Origin: Mycolicibacterium septicum DSM 44393
GTDB lineage: Bacteria > Actinomycetota > Actinomycetes > Mycobacteriales > Mycobacteriaceae
Direction: 5' to 3'
Assembly: GCF_000455325.1 (NCBI RefSeq)
Contig: NZ_HG322953.1
Location: 528,035 to 569,806, forward strand
Length of the DNA stretch: 41,772 nt
The notes under the pieces were generated by a model, which was not told the origin of the DNA, did no database searches, and was given only the letters and a program-made list of their open reading frames with translations. A program made the translations under genes and the position numbers. Positions 1 through 8,094 of this stretch are shown in pieces; position 1 is the stretch's first letter, and each line of letters opens with the position of its first letter.

Positions 1-56
1 AGAGCGGTTTCGTCGGTTACCGTTACATCCTCGGTCGGGGTCGGCATGCCCACCAT
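1..56 (-). CDS. N-terminus of a divergent gene cut by the window edge
   Basis: On the minus strand an ATG at 56 opens a frame that stays open to the left edge, about 18 codons, beginning MVGMPTPTEDV. It is divergent from the ECF transporter gene that starts at 154. In M. tuberculosis the gene divergent from the equivalent transporter is Rv2327, which I recall as MarR-like, so a regulator is a reasonable guess. The visible residues are too few to name a family. A second in-frame ATG at 47 could be the true start. Confidence 0.35.
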   Translation of the reverse strand, partial: MVGMPTPTEDVTVTDETA

Positions 57-59
57 ATT

Positions 60-78
60 TACATAGATTCACTATGTA
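60..78. promoter_or_regulatory. 19-bp palindrome between divergent genes, candidate operator
   Basis: TACATAG (60-66), a five-base spacer and CTATGTA (72-78) form a perfect inverted repeat in an AT-rich patch of otherwise GC-rich DNA. It lies 4 bases upstream of the minus-strand ATG at 56 and 75 bases upstream of the ECF gene. Its position suits an operator for the truncated gene on the left, for the ECF operon, or for both. No bound protein can be named from the sequence. Confidence 0.4.
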
Positions 79-153
79 GTCTAGTGGCCCAGCGTGCTCT
101 CGGTCACATGACGGGCCCCCGACGGCCGCGATCGCGGCTGGCAGAATCGAACG

Positions 154-2199
154 ATGACCGCGAAACCCCCGGCGACGACGCCTCGGCGCGGCCTCACCCC
201 AGGCGAGCTCGCGCAGGCTTCGGTGATGGCGGCGCTCTGTGCGGCCACCGCGATCATCGCCGTGGTGGTGCCGTTCGCGGCCGGCCTCTCGGTGCTGGGC
301 ACGGTGCCGATGGGGCTGCTGGCCTACCGCTACCGGCTGCGGGTGCTACTGGCCGCCACCGTCGCCGCGGGCACGATCGCCTTCCTGATCGCCGGCATGG
401 GCGGAGCGATGACCGTCGTCGACTGCGCCTACATCGGCGGGCTGACCGGCGTGGTCAAGCGCCGTGGCCGCGGCACCGGCACGGCGTTCTGTGCCGCCAT
501 CGTGGCCGGGGCGCTGTTCGGATCCGCGATCATCGCGGCGCTGACCGTGCTGACGAGGCTGCGCAGCTTGATCTTCGACTCGCTCAGTGCGGGCATCGAA
601 GGGATCGCCAAGGTGCTCGAGCGCATCCCGGTGGTCGACGTGGCGGCCGACCCGATCAGGACCGTCTTCGCGACGATGCTGGACTACTGGCCCGTGCTGA
701 TGCTGTTCCTCGGCATCACCAGCATCACCTCGGTCAGCATGATCGGCTGGTGGGCGCTCTCGCGGATCCTGGCCCGGCTGCTCGGGGTCCCCGACGTCCA
801 CAAACTCGACGCCGACGGCGAGGAGGACGGGGCGACGATCGCTCCGGTCCCGGCCCGGCTGACCGATGTGCGGTTCCGCTACCCGGGCGTCGAGCGCGAC
901 GCGCTGGGCCCGGTGTCGATGGAGTTGCAGCCCGGCGAGCACGTCGCGGTGACCGGCCCGAACGGCTCGGGCAAGACCACCCTCATGCTCATGCTGGCCG
1001 GACGCCAACCCACTGCGGGCAGCATCGAGCGGGCCGGCGCCGTGGGGCTGGGCCGCATCGGCGGCACCGCAGTGGTGATGCAGCATCCGGAAAGTCAGGT
1101 ACTCGGGACCCGGGTGGCCGACGACGTGGTGTGGGGTCTGCCCGTCGGCGCGACCGCCGATGTGGAGCGACTCCTGACCGAAGTGGGGCTCGACGGACTG
1201 GCCGAACGTGACACCGGGGGCTTGTCCGGTGGGGAGTTGCAGCGACTCGCGGTCGCCGGGGCCCTGGCCCGCGAACCCTCGTTGCTGATCGCCGACGAGG
1301 TCACCAGCATGGTCGATCAACGGGGCCGCGACACCTTGATGAACGTGTTGTCCGGGCTGACCGAGCATCACCAGATGTCGCTGGTGCACATCACGCACTA
1401 CAACGACGAGGCCGATTCGGCCGACCGCACGGTGCAGCTCAGTGGCAACGGCGGCACCGCAGACAACACCGACATGGTGCAGACCTCCGCGGTACCGGTC
1501 GCGGCCGCGCCCGTCGTTCACAGCAGTGCACCGGTGCTGGAGCTGACCGGCGTCGGGCACGAATATGCCAGCGGAACCCCTTGGGCGAAAACGGCTTTGC
1601 GTGACATCACGTTCACCGTCAACGAAGGTGACGGGGTCCTGGTGCACGGCCTGAACGGTTCCGGCAAATCGACCCTGGCCTGGATCATGGCCGGGTTGAC
1701 GGTTCCCACCTACGGCGCGTGCCTGCTCGACGGGGTGCCGGTGGCTCAGCAGGTGGGCTCGGTGGCGATCTCGTTCCAGGCCGCCCGGCTGCAGTTGATG
1801 CGCAGCACCGTGGGACGTGAAATCGCCTCGGCCGCAGGCTTCTCGGCGCATGAGGACGACCGCATCGCGGGTGCCCTGGAGATGGTCGGATTGGATGCGG
1901 CACTGGCGCAGCGCCGCATCGACCAACTCTCGGGCGGGCAGATGCGTCGCGTCGTCCTGGCCGGGCTGCTGGCCCGGTCGCCGCGGGCGCTGATCCTCGA
2001 CGAGCCGCTGGCCGGACTCGACGCGGCCAGCCAACGGGGACTGCTGCGGTTGCTTGAGGATCTGCGGCACAACAACGGGCTGACCGTCGTCGTCATCTCG
2101 CACGATTTCACCGGCCTGGAGGGCCTGTGCCCGCGCACGCTGCACCTGCATCACGGTGAACTCGCCCTCGCCCCGACAGCTGCCGGAGGTACCCGATGA
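154..2199 (+). CDS. ECF-type ABC transporter: membrane domain fused to two ATPase domains
   Basis: The 681-residue protein has a hydrophobic N-terminal domain (about residues 20-220, several membrane helices, S-component-like) followed by two ABC ATPase domains. ATPase 1 has Walker A GPNGSGKTT near residue 268, signature LSGGELQR and Walker B LLIADE. ATPase 2 has Walker A GLNGSGKST near 498, signature LSGGQMRR and Walker B ALILDEP. ECF importers take up vitamins, metals or other micronutrients; the substrate here is unknown. The gene overlaps ecfT by four bases (ATGA at 2196), so the two subunits are co-translated. The start has no Shine-Dalgarno; CAGAAT at 142-147 lies six bases before the ATG, suggesting a leaderless mRNA. 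It resembles M. tuberculosis Rv2326c in length and layout. Confidence 0.85.
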   Translation: MTAKPPATTPRRGLTPGELAQASVMAALCAATAIIAVVVPFAAGLSVLGTVPMGLLAYRYRLRVLLAATVAAGTIAFLIAGMGGAMTVVDCAYIGGLTGVVKRRGRGTGTAFCAAIVAGALFGSAIIAALTVLTRLRSLIFDSLSAGIEGIAKVLERIPVVDVAADPIRTVFATMLDYWPVLMLFLGITSITSVSMIGWWALSRILARLLGVPDVHKLDADGEEDGATIAPVPARLTDVRFRYPGVERDALGPVSMELQPGEHVAVTGPNGSGKTTLMLMLAGRQPTAGSIERAGAVGLGRIGGTAVVMQHPESQVLGTRVADDVVWGLPVGATADVERLLTEVGLDGLAERDTGGLSGGELQRLAVAGALAREPSLLIADEVTSMVDQRGRDTLMNVLSGLTEHHQMSLVHITHYNDEADSADRTVQLSGNGGTADNTDMVQTSAVPVAAAPVVHSSAPVLELTGVGHEYASGTPWAKTALRDITFTVNEGDGVLVHGLNGSGKSTLAWIMAGLTVPTYGACLLDGVPVAQQVGSVAISFQAARLQLMRSTVGREIASAAGFSAHEDDRIAGALEMVGLDAALAQRRIDQLSGGQMRRVVLAGLLARSPRALILDEPLAGLDAASQRGLLRLLEDLRHNNGLTVVVISHDFTGLEGLCPRTLHLHHGELALAPTAAGGTR

Positions 2200-3038
2200 C
2201 CGCGCCGACGCGAGGACAGCGCAAGCCCGTCGTGCTGTTGCGCCCGGTCCCCGGCGACACCGTCATCCACCGGTTATGGGCAGGCACAAAACTGCTCGCC
2301 GTCGCGGGTATCGGCCTTCTGCTGACGTTCTATCCCGGATGGGTGCCCATCGCGGCTGTCGCGGTGCTGGTCCTGGTGACCGCGAGGCTGGCGCACATTC
2401 CGCGTGGCGTGCTGCCGTCGATTCCGTTCTTTCTGTGGATCCTGGTCGCGCTGGGCGGGGCGCTCGCGGCGCTGGCCGGCGGTTCCCCGGTGATCGACAT
2501 CGGGTCGGTGCAGATCGGTCTGGGCGGCCTGCTCAACTACCTGCGCGTCACCGCACTGGCGATCGTGCTGTTGGGCCTGGGTGCCCTGGTTTCCTGGACG
2601 ACGAACGTCGCCGACGTCGCCCCTGCGGTGGCCACGTTGGGCCGCCCGCTACGGGTGTTTCGCATTCCCGTGCACGACTGGGCGGTGACGATCGCGTTGG
2701 CACTGCGGGCATTCCCGATGCTGATCGACGAGTTCCGCACGTTGTATGCCGCGCATCGGTTGCGCCCCGTCGAACCGGCCGAGACGTTCCGCGCCCGGCG
2801 CAAACAACGGGTGTCCAATCTGGTCGATCTGCTGGCCGCCGCCGTCACCGTGGCATTGCGCCGGGGCGACGAGATGGGCGATGCCATCACCGCACGCGGT
2901 GGGGCAGGCCAGATCTCGGCGGCACCGTCACGACCCCGGTCGCGCGACTGGATCGCCTTCGCCATCCTCGTTCTCGTCTGTGGCACCGCCCTGGCCCTGG
3001 AGCTGACCGTCCTGCCCACCAGCCTGCCCCGCCGCTGA
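2196..3038 (+). CDS. ECF transporter transmembrane subunit EcfT
   Basis: The 280-residue membrane protein has about five to six hydrophobic segments. Near the C-terminus is the EcfT coupling motif Ala-Arg-Gly (GDAITARGG), which in this family inserts into the grooves of the ATPase domains. It follows the fused S/A/A' gene with a four-base overlap, so this two-gene operon appears to encode a complete importer. The usual EcfT length is 250-280 residues. The last 111 bases overlap the 3' end of the DUF4349 gene on the opposite strand. It is comparable to M. tuberculosis Rv2325c. Confidence 0.85.
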   Translation: MTAPTRGQRKPVVLLRPVPGDTVIHRLWAGTKLLAVAGIGLLLTFYPGWVPIAAVAVLVLVTARLAHIPRGVLPSIPFFLWILVALGGALAALAGGSPVIDIGSVQIGLGGLLNYLRVTALAIVLLGLGALVSWTTNVADVAPAVATLGRPLRVFRIPVHDWAVTIALALRAFPMLIDEFRTLYAAHRLRPVEPAETFRARRKQRVSNLVDLLAAAVTVALRRGDEMGDAITARGGAGQISAAPSRPRSRDWIAFAILVLVCGTALALELTVLPTSLPRR

Positions 3039-3923
3039 CGTCTGCCGGGGACGCGACCTGGTCAGCCGGACGACGGCCACGACGATCACCGCCGCGATGA
3101 CCACGGCCACCAACCACGGCAGGAGCAGGCCGAACAGCATCACGGCCCCCGATGCCATCGAGACCAGGCCGTGCCAGCCGCGTTCGACCTGACCCCAGAA
3201 CCCCCGATACTGCGGGGCCGGGCCGCCGATCTGCTCGGCGGTGATGTCGAGATTGACCGTGCTGTAGTCGATCTGGTCACCGAGCTGGGTACGCTGCGCG
3301 CGCAGGCTGTCGAGGTCCGCCTGGCGCTGCGACAACGCGTTCTCGGCCTGGATCAGGGCCTCGGGATCCTTGGCGTCCCGCATGATCCCCAGCAACCGGT
3401 CCACCGAGGTCTGCAGTGCCTTGATGCGGGCGTCGAGATCGACGCGCTGGGAGGTCACGTCGTCGGCGCGGACCTCGACGGTCTGGACCGTGCCGAGCTT
3501 CTTGAACTCGTCGAGGGTGCCTTCGAGTTTGGCGGCCGGGACCCGCAGCGCCAGGGAGATATGTGCACGGCCGGAACTGGAGCCGGCATCCTCGGAGCGG
3601 CTGTCGACGCGGCCGCCGGCATCGGTGGCCAGCGATACGGCCTTGTCCGCCACCGCCGCCGGGTTGCCCGCGGTGATCGACATCGACGCGGTCTTGACGA
3701 TGTCGCGCTTGACCTCGGCGGGTATCGGCGCGTTCTTCATCCCCGGGCCGGCTTCGGGTACCGGGGCCGCCGGAGCGAATCCCGCATCGCTCTGAGGTGC
3801 CGCCGGCGCCGAGGAATTGGGGGAGTGCCCGGCCGCGCAGGCCGGCGCGGCAGCCAACAAGGCCGCGGCGAACAGGGCCACCGTCATGCGGTGGCGGCGG
3901 GACGCACTGCTGTGCTGGGGCAT
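2928..3923 (-). CDS. DUF4349 family membrane-anchored exported protein
   Basis: Reading from the ATG at 3923 the protein has 331 residues. The N-terminus has an Arg-rich stretch and a hydrophobic signal ending in APAC, a weak lipobox, followed by a Pro/Ala linker. The central domain (about 80-250), with repeated acidic and charged helices that look like a coiled coil, matches DUF4349. A C-terminal transmembrane helix follows, and then a Gly/Gln/Asp/Glu-rich tail that is antisense to the end of ecfT. The function of DUF4349 is unknown. The start was chosen because TACATT at 3930-3935 lies six bases before it, as in a leaderless transcript; an upstream in-frame ATG at 4007 lies inside uspC. Confidence 0.75.
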   Translation of the reverse strand: MPQHSSASRRHRMTVALFAAALLAAAPACAAGHSPNSSAPAAPQSDAGFAPAAPVPEAGPGMKNAPIPAEVKRDIVKTASMSITAGNPAAVADKAVSLATDAGGRVDSRSEDAGSSSGRAHISLALRVPAAKLEGTLDEFKKLGTVQTVEVRADDVTSQRVDLDARIKALQTSVDRLLGIMRDAKDPEALIQAENALSQRQADLDSLRAQRTQLGDQIDYSTVNLDITAEQIGGPAPQYRGFWGQVERGWHGLVSMASGAVMLFGLLLPWLVAVVIAAVIVVAVVRLTRSRPRQTSAAGQAGGQDGQLQGQGGATDENEDGEGDPVARPGS

Positions 3924-3976
3924 CAGCCCAATGTAAGCGACGTGCCAGAGGTCAGGGGTCGGTAATTCACGCCGGC

Positions 3977-5302
3977 TCAGCGCGCTGCTGCCGAATTGGC
4001 CGCCCATTGCGCGTCGGCCAGCGACTGCTCGACATCACCGCGGCCCAGGAACATCTCGTCGAAATACGGCTTGAGGGCCTGGTATCCGGCCGGGAAGCCG
4101 GCGGCCCCCGGCGCCGGGATGCGCGGCCCGTGCAGCACCAGGAAGAAGGGGCTGACGTCGACTCCACGTGATTTCCAGTAGTTGCGGTAGACCGGCTGGG
4201 CCCGCAACACGGCCGGGATGGCGGCGCCTTTGACACCCAGGTATTCGTTGCCGCGCTTGCTGCCCATCCAGGACAACACCTCGCGTACCGCATCGGGGTG
4301 ACGGGTCGCCGAGTTCGCCGCTGCGGCAATGCCATTGGTGACACTGACCCGGCCCTTGGGGCCGGCGGGCAGCATCGCCACACCCCACCGGAACCGGGCC
4401 TGGTTGGCAACGGCGGCCAGGTTGTAGGTACCGGACTGGAACAGGGCCATGCGGCCCTGCAGGAAGGCGTTACGGGAGAAGTCGCCGTTGTTGTTGGTGG
4501 CCGCTGCCGGCGGCGCGACGTGATCGTCGTTGATCAGCCGGACCAGATAGGTGAACGCCTCGACGGCCTGCGGGTTGTCGAACGCGAAGCGGTCGCCGAT
4601 GGTGAAGATGCCGCCCGCAGAGCCGATGTAGTTGAGGTAGATGCCCTGAAGATCGTTGGCGGCGTTGTAGCCCCACTGGCGGATGCGGCCGACGTCGAAA
4701 CCGTCGGTGCCGGCCGAACGGCCCTGCTCGTCCACGGTCAGTCTGGCCGCCAGCGACCGCAGGGTGTCGTCGGGACCGTTCGACCACCGCAGCGTGGTCA
4801 GTTCGGCGAGATCCACTCCCGCGGCGTCGAGCAAGTCGGCGTTGAAGTACACCGCGATACCGGCGTCGGTCAGTTGCGGAACCGCCCAGAGGGCGTCGTT
4901 TCGGGTGAACTGGTTGACCACCGAGGGTTCCCAGGACCGGGCGGCGTTGGCGCCCAATGTCTGTCCGATGTCGAGCAGCCGGCCGTTGTCGGCATAACCG
5001 GCGAGGTACGCATTGGACAGCCAGAAGATGTCGTCGGCACTCCCGCCGGCCACATCGGTGCGCAGACTGTCGAAGTACGCCGAATAGGCGACGGAGTTGA
5101 CGCGCACCTCGATGTCGGGGTGTTCCTTGCTGAACTCGGCGAAGGACTCCCGGTAGGCCGCCGCGACCTGTGGGTCCCACAGGCGCACGGTGACCACGGT
5201 GCGCCTTTCGGGTTCGGTCGTGTGGCCCAGCAGCACGGCGAAGACGAGCAGGACGGCCATGGTGAGTGCCAGTCCCGCGGCCAGGACGGTGGAGCGACTC
5301 AT
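3977..5302 (-). CDS. uspC: Extracellular sugar-binding protein of an ABC importer (UspC-like)
   Basis: The 441-residue protein has an N-terminal hydrophobic segment (residues 8-26) followed by a family 1 solute-binding fold: VTVRLWDPQ, periodic Trp/Asn residues and a C-terminal lobe with LPAGPKG. It captures a sugar or amino sugar outside the membrane and delivers it to the permeases encoded by the two genes upstream. The signal has no cysteine, so a classical lipoprotein anchor is not visible; an uncleaved membrane anchor is more likely. The start has a good Shine-Dalgarno (AAGGAG). It is third in the uspA-uspB-uspC operon, 76 bases after uspB. The name follows length, order and resemblance to M. 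tuberculosis Rv2318. Confidence 0.82.
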   Translation of the reverse strand: MSRSTVLAAGLALTMAVLLVFAVLLGHTTEPERRTVVTVRLWDPQVAAAYRESFAEFSKEHPDIEVRVNSVAYSAYFDSLRTDVAGGSADDIFWLSNAYLAGYADNGRLLDIGQTLGANAARSWEPSVVNQFTRNDALWAVPQLTDAGIAVYFNADLLDAAGVDLAELTTLRWSNGPDDTLRSLAARLTVDEQGRSAGTDGFDVGRIRQWGYNAANDLQGIYLNYIGSAGGIFTIGDRFAFDNPQAVEAFTYLVRLINDDHVAPPAAATNNNGDFSRNAFLQGRMALFQSGTYNLAAVANQARFRWGVAMLPAGPKGRVSVTNGIAAAANSATRHPDAVREVLSWMGSKRGNEYLGVKGAAIPAVLRAQPVYRNYWKSRGVDVSPFFLVLHGPRIPAPGAAGFPAGYQALKPYFDEMFLGRGDVEQSLADAQWAANSAAAR

Positions 5303-5378
5303 GGTCGCTCCTTGCCGCGAGATGGACGCAATGGTCGATGTCGCGGCGATTTCACAACCATGGCGTTGATTTCGGTGA

Positions 5379-6191
5379 TCATTTGATCCCCGTCACGACG
5401 ATCGAACGGACGATGTTGCGCGAGAACGCGATGAACAACACGATCAGCGGGACGATCGCCACCGTGGTCGCCGCCATCACCAGCGTCCACTGGGCGTTGT
5501 ACTGCGTCTGCAACCCGGCCGTCGCGACGGTGAGCACCTGCCACTTGCTGCCGCTCGTGATCACCAACGGCCACAGGAAGTTGTTCCACTGGCTCACCAC
5601 GGTGATCAACGCCAGGGTCACCAGGATCGGCCGGCTGGCGGGCACCACCACATGGGTGATCACGTCCAGCGTGTGGGCGCCGTCGAGGCGGGCCGCATTG
5701 ATCAGATCGCCGGGAATGGACCGGAAGTACTCCCGCAACAGGAAGATCGCGTACGGCGAGCCGAACATGAACGGCAGCACCAGTGCCCAGAAGGTGTTGC
5801 GCAACCCGGCCTCGGCCATCATCAGGTACAGCGGCACCACGGTCACCGTCGCAGGCACCATCAGCGTGGCGATGTAGACCCAGAACAACGCGTCGCGGCC
5901 GGGAAACCGCAGCCGGGCAAAGGCATAGGCGGCCAGCACCGAGAACACCAGTTGGCCCAGCAGGATGACGGCGGTCATCAAGGCGGTCACCACGATGGCG
6001 CGTCCGAACCCGGCGTCGGACAGCCCGACGTAGTTCTCCAGCGTCGGCGGCTCGGGCAGTGACAGCGGGGGATCGGTGGCGAACTGCTCGGCCGAGGTGA
6101 ACGAGGTGAGCAATCCGAGGCCGAAGGGCAGCAGCGTGATGACCGCGCCGAGGAGCAGTCCCACGTAGATCAGTGCGTTACGTGAGGTCAT
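5379..6191 (-). CDS. uspB: Sugar ABC transporter permease (UspB-like, MalG type)
   Basis: The 270-residue inner-membrane permease has six predicted helices. The MalG-type EAA loop, INAARLDGAHTLDVITHVVVP-like in layout, lies around residues 165-185 and docks onto the ATPase. The C-terminus ends in the typical short tail (VTGIK). Its start overlaps the end of uspA by 14 bases, so translation of the two is coupled. It pairs with UspA as a heterodimeric channel for the ligand of UspC. Confidence 0.85.
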   Translation of the reverse strand: MTSRNALIYVGLLLGAVITLLPFGLGLLTSFTSAEQFATDPPLSLPEPPTLENYVGLSDAGFGRAIVVTALMTAVILLGQLVFSVLAAYAFARLRFPGRDALFWVYIATLMVPATVTVVPLYLMMAEAGLRNTFWALVLPFMFGSPYAIFLLREYFRSIPGDLINAARLDGAHTLDVITHVVVPASRPILVTLALITVVSQWNNFLWPLVITSGSKWQVLTVATAGLQTQYNAQWTLVMAATTVAIVPLIVLFIAFSRNIVRSIVVTGIK

Positions 6192-7050
6192 AGCTGATCC
6201 TGCGGCGGAAGTAGACGTGCTGGAGGAGCGTGATGCCGACCAGGATGACGAACAGCACGATGGCCATCACGGAGGCGCGGCCCACTGCGGCCGCACCGAA
6301 CGCCTCGGCATAGATCCGGTGGGCCACCAGGTCGGTGCGACCTTGCGGCCCGCCCGCGGTCAGCGCGTACACGGTGTCGAATACCTGCGCGGCGCTGACA
6401 ATTCCGGTGACCAGGACGAAGAACATGGTCGGGCGCAGCATCGGCAGGGTGATGTGGCGGAACCGCTGCCAGTCTGTGGCGCCGTCGATCCGGGCGGCGT
6501 TGTGGACGTCGGCCGGGATGTTGAGGATGCCGGCCAGGAAGAACAGCGTCACGTAACCGACGTTGGTCCACACCACGACCGCCGACACCACCGGCAGCGC
6601 CAGCCCCGGGTCGGTGAGCCAGTCCACCTGCCGGCCCAGCACGGTGCTGAGCGCCCCGTCCGTCGGCGCCAGGATCCATTTCCACAACACCGCGATGGCC
6701 AGCGGCGCGCAGATCCACGGCAACACGTACACGGTGCGGAAAAAGCCGGTGCCGGGGAGTCCCCGGGCCAGCAGCGATGCCGCGATCAGTCCCAGCACGG
6801 TTTGGGTCGGCACCACCAGCAGTACGAACAGCAGCGTGATCGCCAGGGACCTGGCAAACGACGAATCGGTGAGTACCGACGTCCAATTGTCCAGTCCCAC
6901 ATACTCGATCGGGCCGAGCAGGTCCCACCGTTGCAGGCTCAGCCAGATCACCACCAGCATGGGCAGCAACAGGAACGTGACGACGCCGAACAGGCTGGGG
7001 GCGACAAGCGTGTACCCCAGTACGGTGGTGCGGACACGCGAGGTGGCCAT
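6178..7050 (-). CDS. uspA: Sugar ABC transporter permease (UspA-like, MalF type)
   Basis: The 290-residue permease has six membrane helices and the EAA loop HNAARIDGATDWQRFRHIT around residues 190-210. It is the first gene of the usp operon. No Shine-Dalgarno precedes the ATG; TTTAAT at 7057-7062 sits six bases upstream, so the operon is probably read from a leaderless transcript starting at or next to 7050. No ATPase gene is found in the operon, so the importer must borrow one encoded elsewhere. Confidence 0.85.
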   Translation of the reverse strand: MATSRVRTTVLGYTLVAPSLFGVVTFLLLPMLVVIWLSLQRWDLLGPIEYVGLDNWTSVLTDSSFARSLAITLLFVLLVVPTQTVLGLIAASLLARGLPGTGFFRTVYVLPWICAPLAIAVLWKWILAPTDGALSTVLGRQVDWLTDPGLALPVVSAVVVWTNVGYVTLFFLAGILNIPADVHNAARIDGATDWQRFRHITLPMLRPTMFFVLVTGIVSAAQVFDTVYALTAGGPQGRTDLVAHRIYAEAFGAAAVGRASVMAIVLFVILVGITLLQHVYFRRRISYDLT

Positions 7051-7252
7051 CGAGCCATTAAAGCGGTTCGTGACCTTCGGACGCCACGCCGGGCACCCGA
7101 GCGCCCATCCTCAACGCCGGAATGCCGTCGTGCAATCCCGGCGCACGCAATTTGCTCAGATGACGTAGATCACTTGACTCCGCCGGAATCGAATTCGCTG
7201 CGTTGCGCTTGTAGCAGGTAATCGCAGCAAACAGGGACTGGGGGAGAATCTC

Positions 7253-8035
7253 ATGAGTACACCGCAGCGAGCCCGCACGGGCGCTTCTATCAGCAAGGTG
7301 GCACAGTCCACGGTCTTCACGGTCTTCGCGCTGGCCGCCATGGTCCTCGGCTCGCTGGCCGGTCCGATCGCCTCGGCCAATGCCGCCGACGGGTGTGCCG
7401 ATGTCGAGGTCGTGTTCGCCCGCGGTACCAATGAGGCACCCGGCGTGGGCGCCACCGGTCAGGCATTCGTCGATGCACTCAGCGCCGACCTGCCCGGCAA
7501 GACGGTGGACGTGTACGGAGTGAACTATCCGGCATCGCTGGACTTCGGCCAGGCAGCCGACGGCGTCGCCGATGCCAGCAATCGGATCCAGTCGATCGCG
7601 GCGACCTGCCCGGCGACCAAGATCGTGCTGGGCGGCTACTCACAGGGCGCCGCGGTGGCCGGTTACACCACCGCCGGAAGCGTGCCCGCCGGGTTCGTCC
7701 TGCCCGCCGGTATCAGTGGCCCGATGCCCGCATCGATCGCTTCCCACGTCGCGGCTGTGGCCCTGTTCGGCACACCCGACGAGTGGATCCTGGGCTTGGC
7801 CGACCGCAGCGCACCGCCCATCGCCATCGGCCCGTCGTACGCGGCCAAGACCATCCAGCTGTGTGCACCCGGCGACCCGATCTGCTTCCCCGGGGGTCTG
7901 AACCGGGCGGCCCACAGCTCCTACAAGGACAACGGGATGGCAATCCAGGCAGCTGATTTCGCGGCCCGCCAGCTCGGGGGTGCGGCACCCTCGGCCCCGA
8001 TGGTGCAGACCGCAGGCCAGGTCGGCGACAACTGA
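7253..8035 (+). CDS. Secreted cutinase-family esterase
   Basis: The 260-residue protein has a long signal peptide ending near ASANA-A (about residue 45), followed by a cutinase alpha/beta-hydrolase domain. The catalytic residues are visible: Ser130 in GGYSQGA, Asp208 in GDPIC and His221 in AAHSSY, with the conserved cysteines at the usual places. Mycobacterial cutinase-like proteins hydrolyse ester bonds of lipids outside the cell; the substrate of this one is unknown. The ATG has a strong Shine-Dalgarno (GGGGGAG). The gene stands alone and converges on the epimerase-type gene, with a long hairpin between them. Confidence 0.9.
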   Translation: MSTPQRARTGASISKVAQSTVFTVFALAAMVLGSLAGPIASANAADGCADVEVVFARGTNEAPGVGATGQAFVDALSADLPGKTVDVYGVNYPASLDFGQAADGVADASNRIQSIAATCPATKIVLGGYSQGAAVAGYTTAGSVPAGFVLPAGISGPMPASIASHVAAVALFGTPDEWILGLADRSAPPIAIGPSYAAKTIQLCAPGDPICFPGGLNRAAHSSYKDNGMAIQAADFAARQLGGAAPSAPMVQTAGQVGDN

Positions 8036-8056
8036 CGCCAACTCAACAACGGCAGG

Positions 8057-8094
8057 CGGCCGGAAGCAGGTCCTCGACGGACCGCTTCCGGCCG
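8057..8094. terminator. Long hairpin between convergent genes, probable bidirectional terminator
   Basis: An 11-base outer stem (8057-8067 with 8084-8094, core GGCCGGAAGC/GCTTCCGGCC), one bulged A and a 5-base inner stem (GGTCC/GGACC) close on a five-base loop. It begins 22 bases after the cutinase stop and ends next to the stop codon of the convergent gene. No T-tract follows on either strand, which is usual for mycobacterial terminators. Confidence 0.6.

Noticed and set aside
346..2154. 602-residue open frame antisense to the ECF transporter gene
   Set aside because: Shadow of a GC-rich coding gene; low-complexity Arg/Gly/His composition and no recognisable domain, while the plus strand has clear ATPase motifs.
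7174..7202. TTGACT upstream of the cutinase as a -35 element
   Set aside because: At 17 bases downstream there is only GCTGCG, which is not an acceptable -10.
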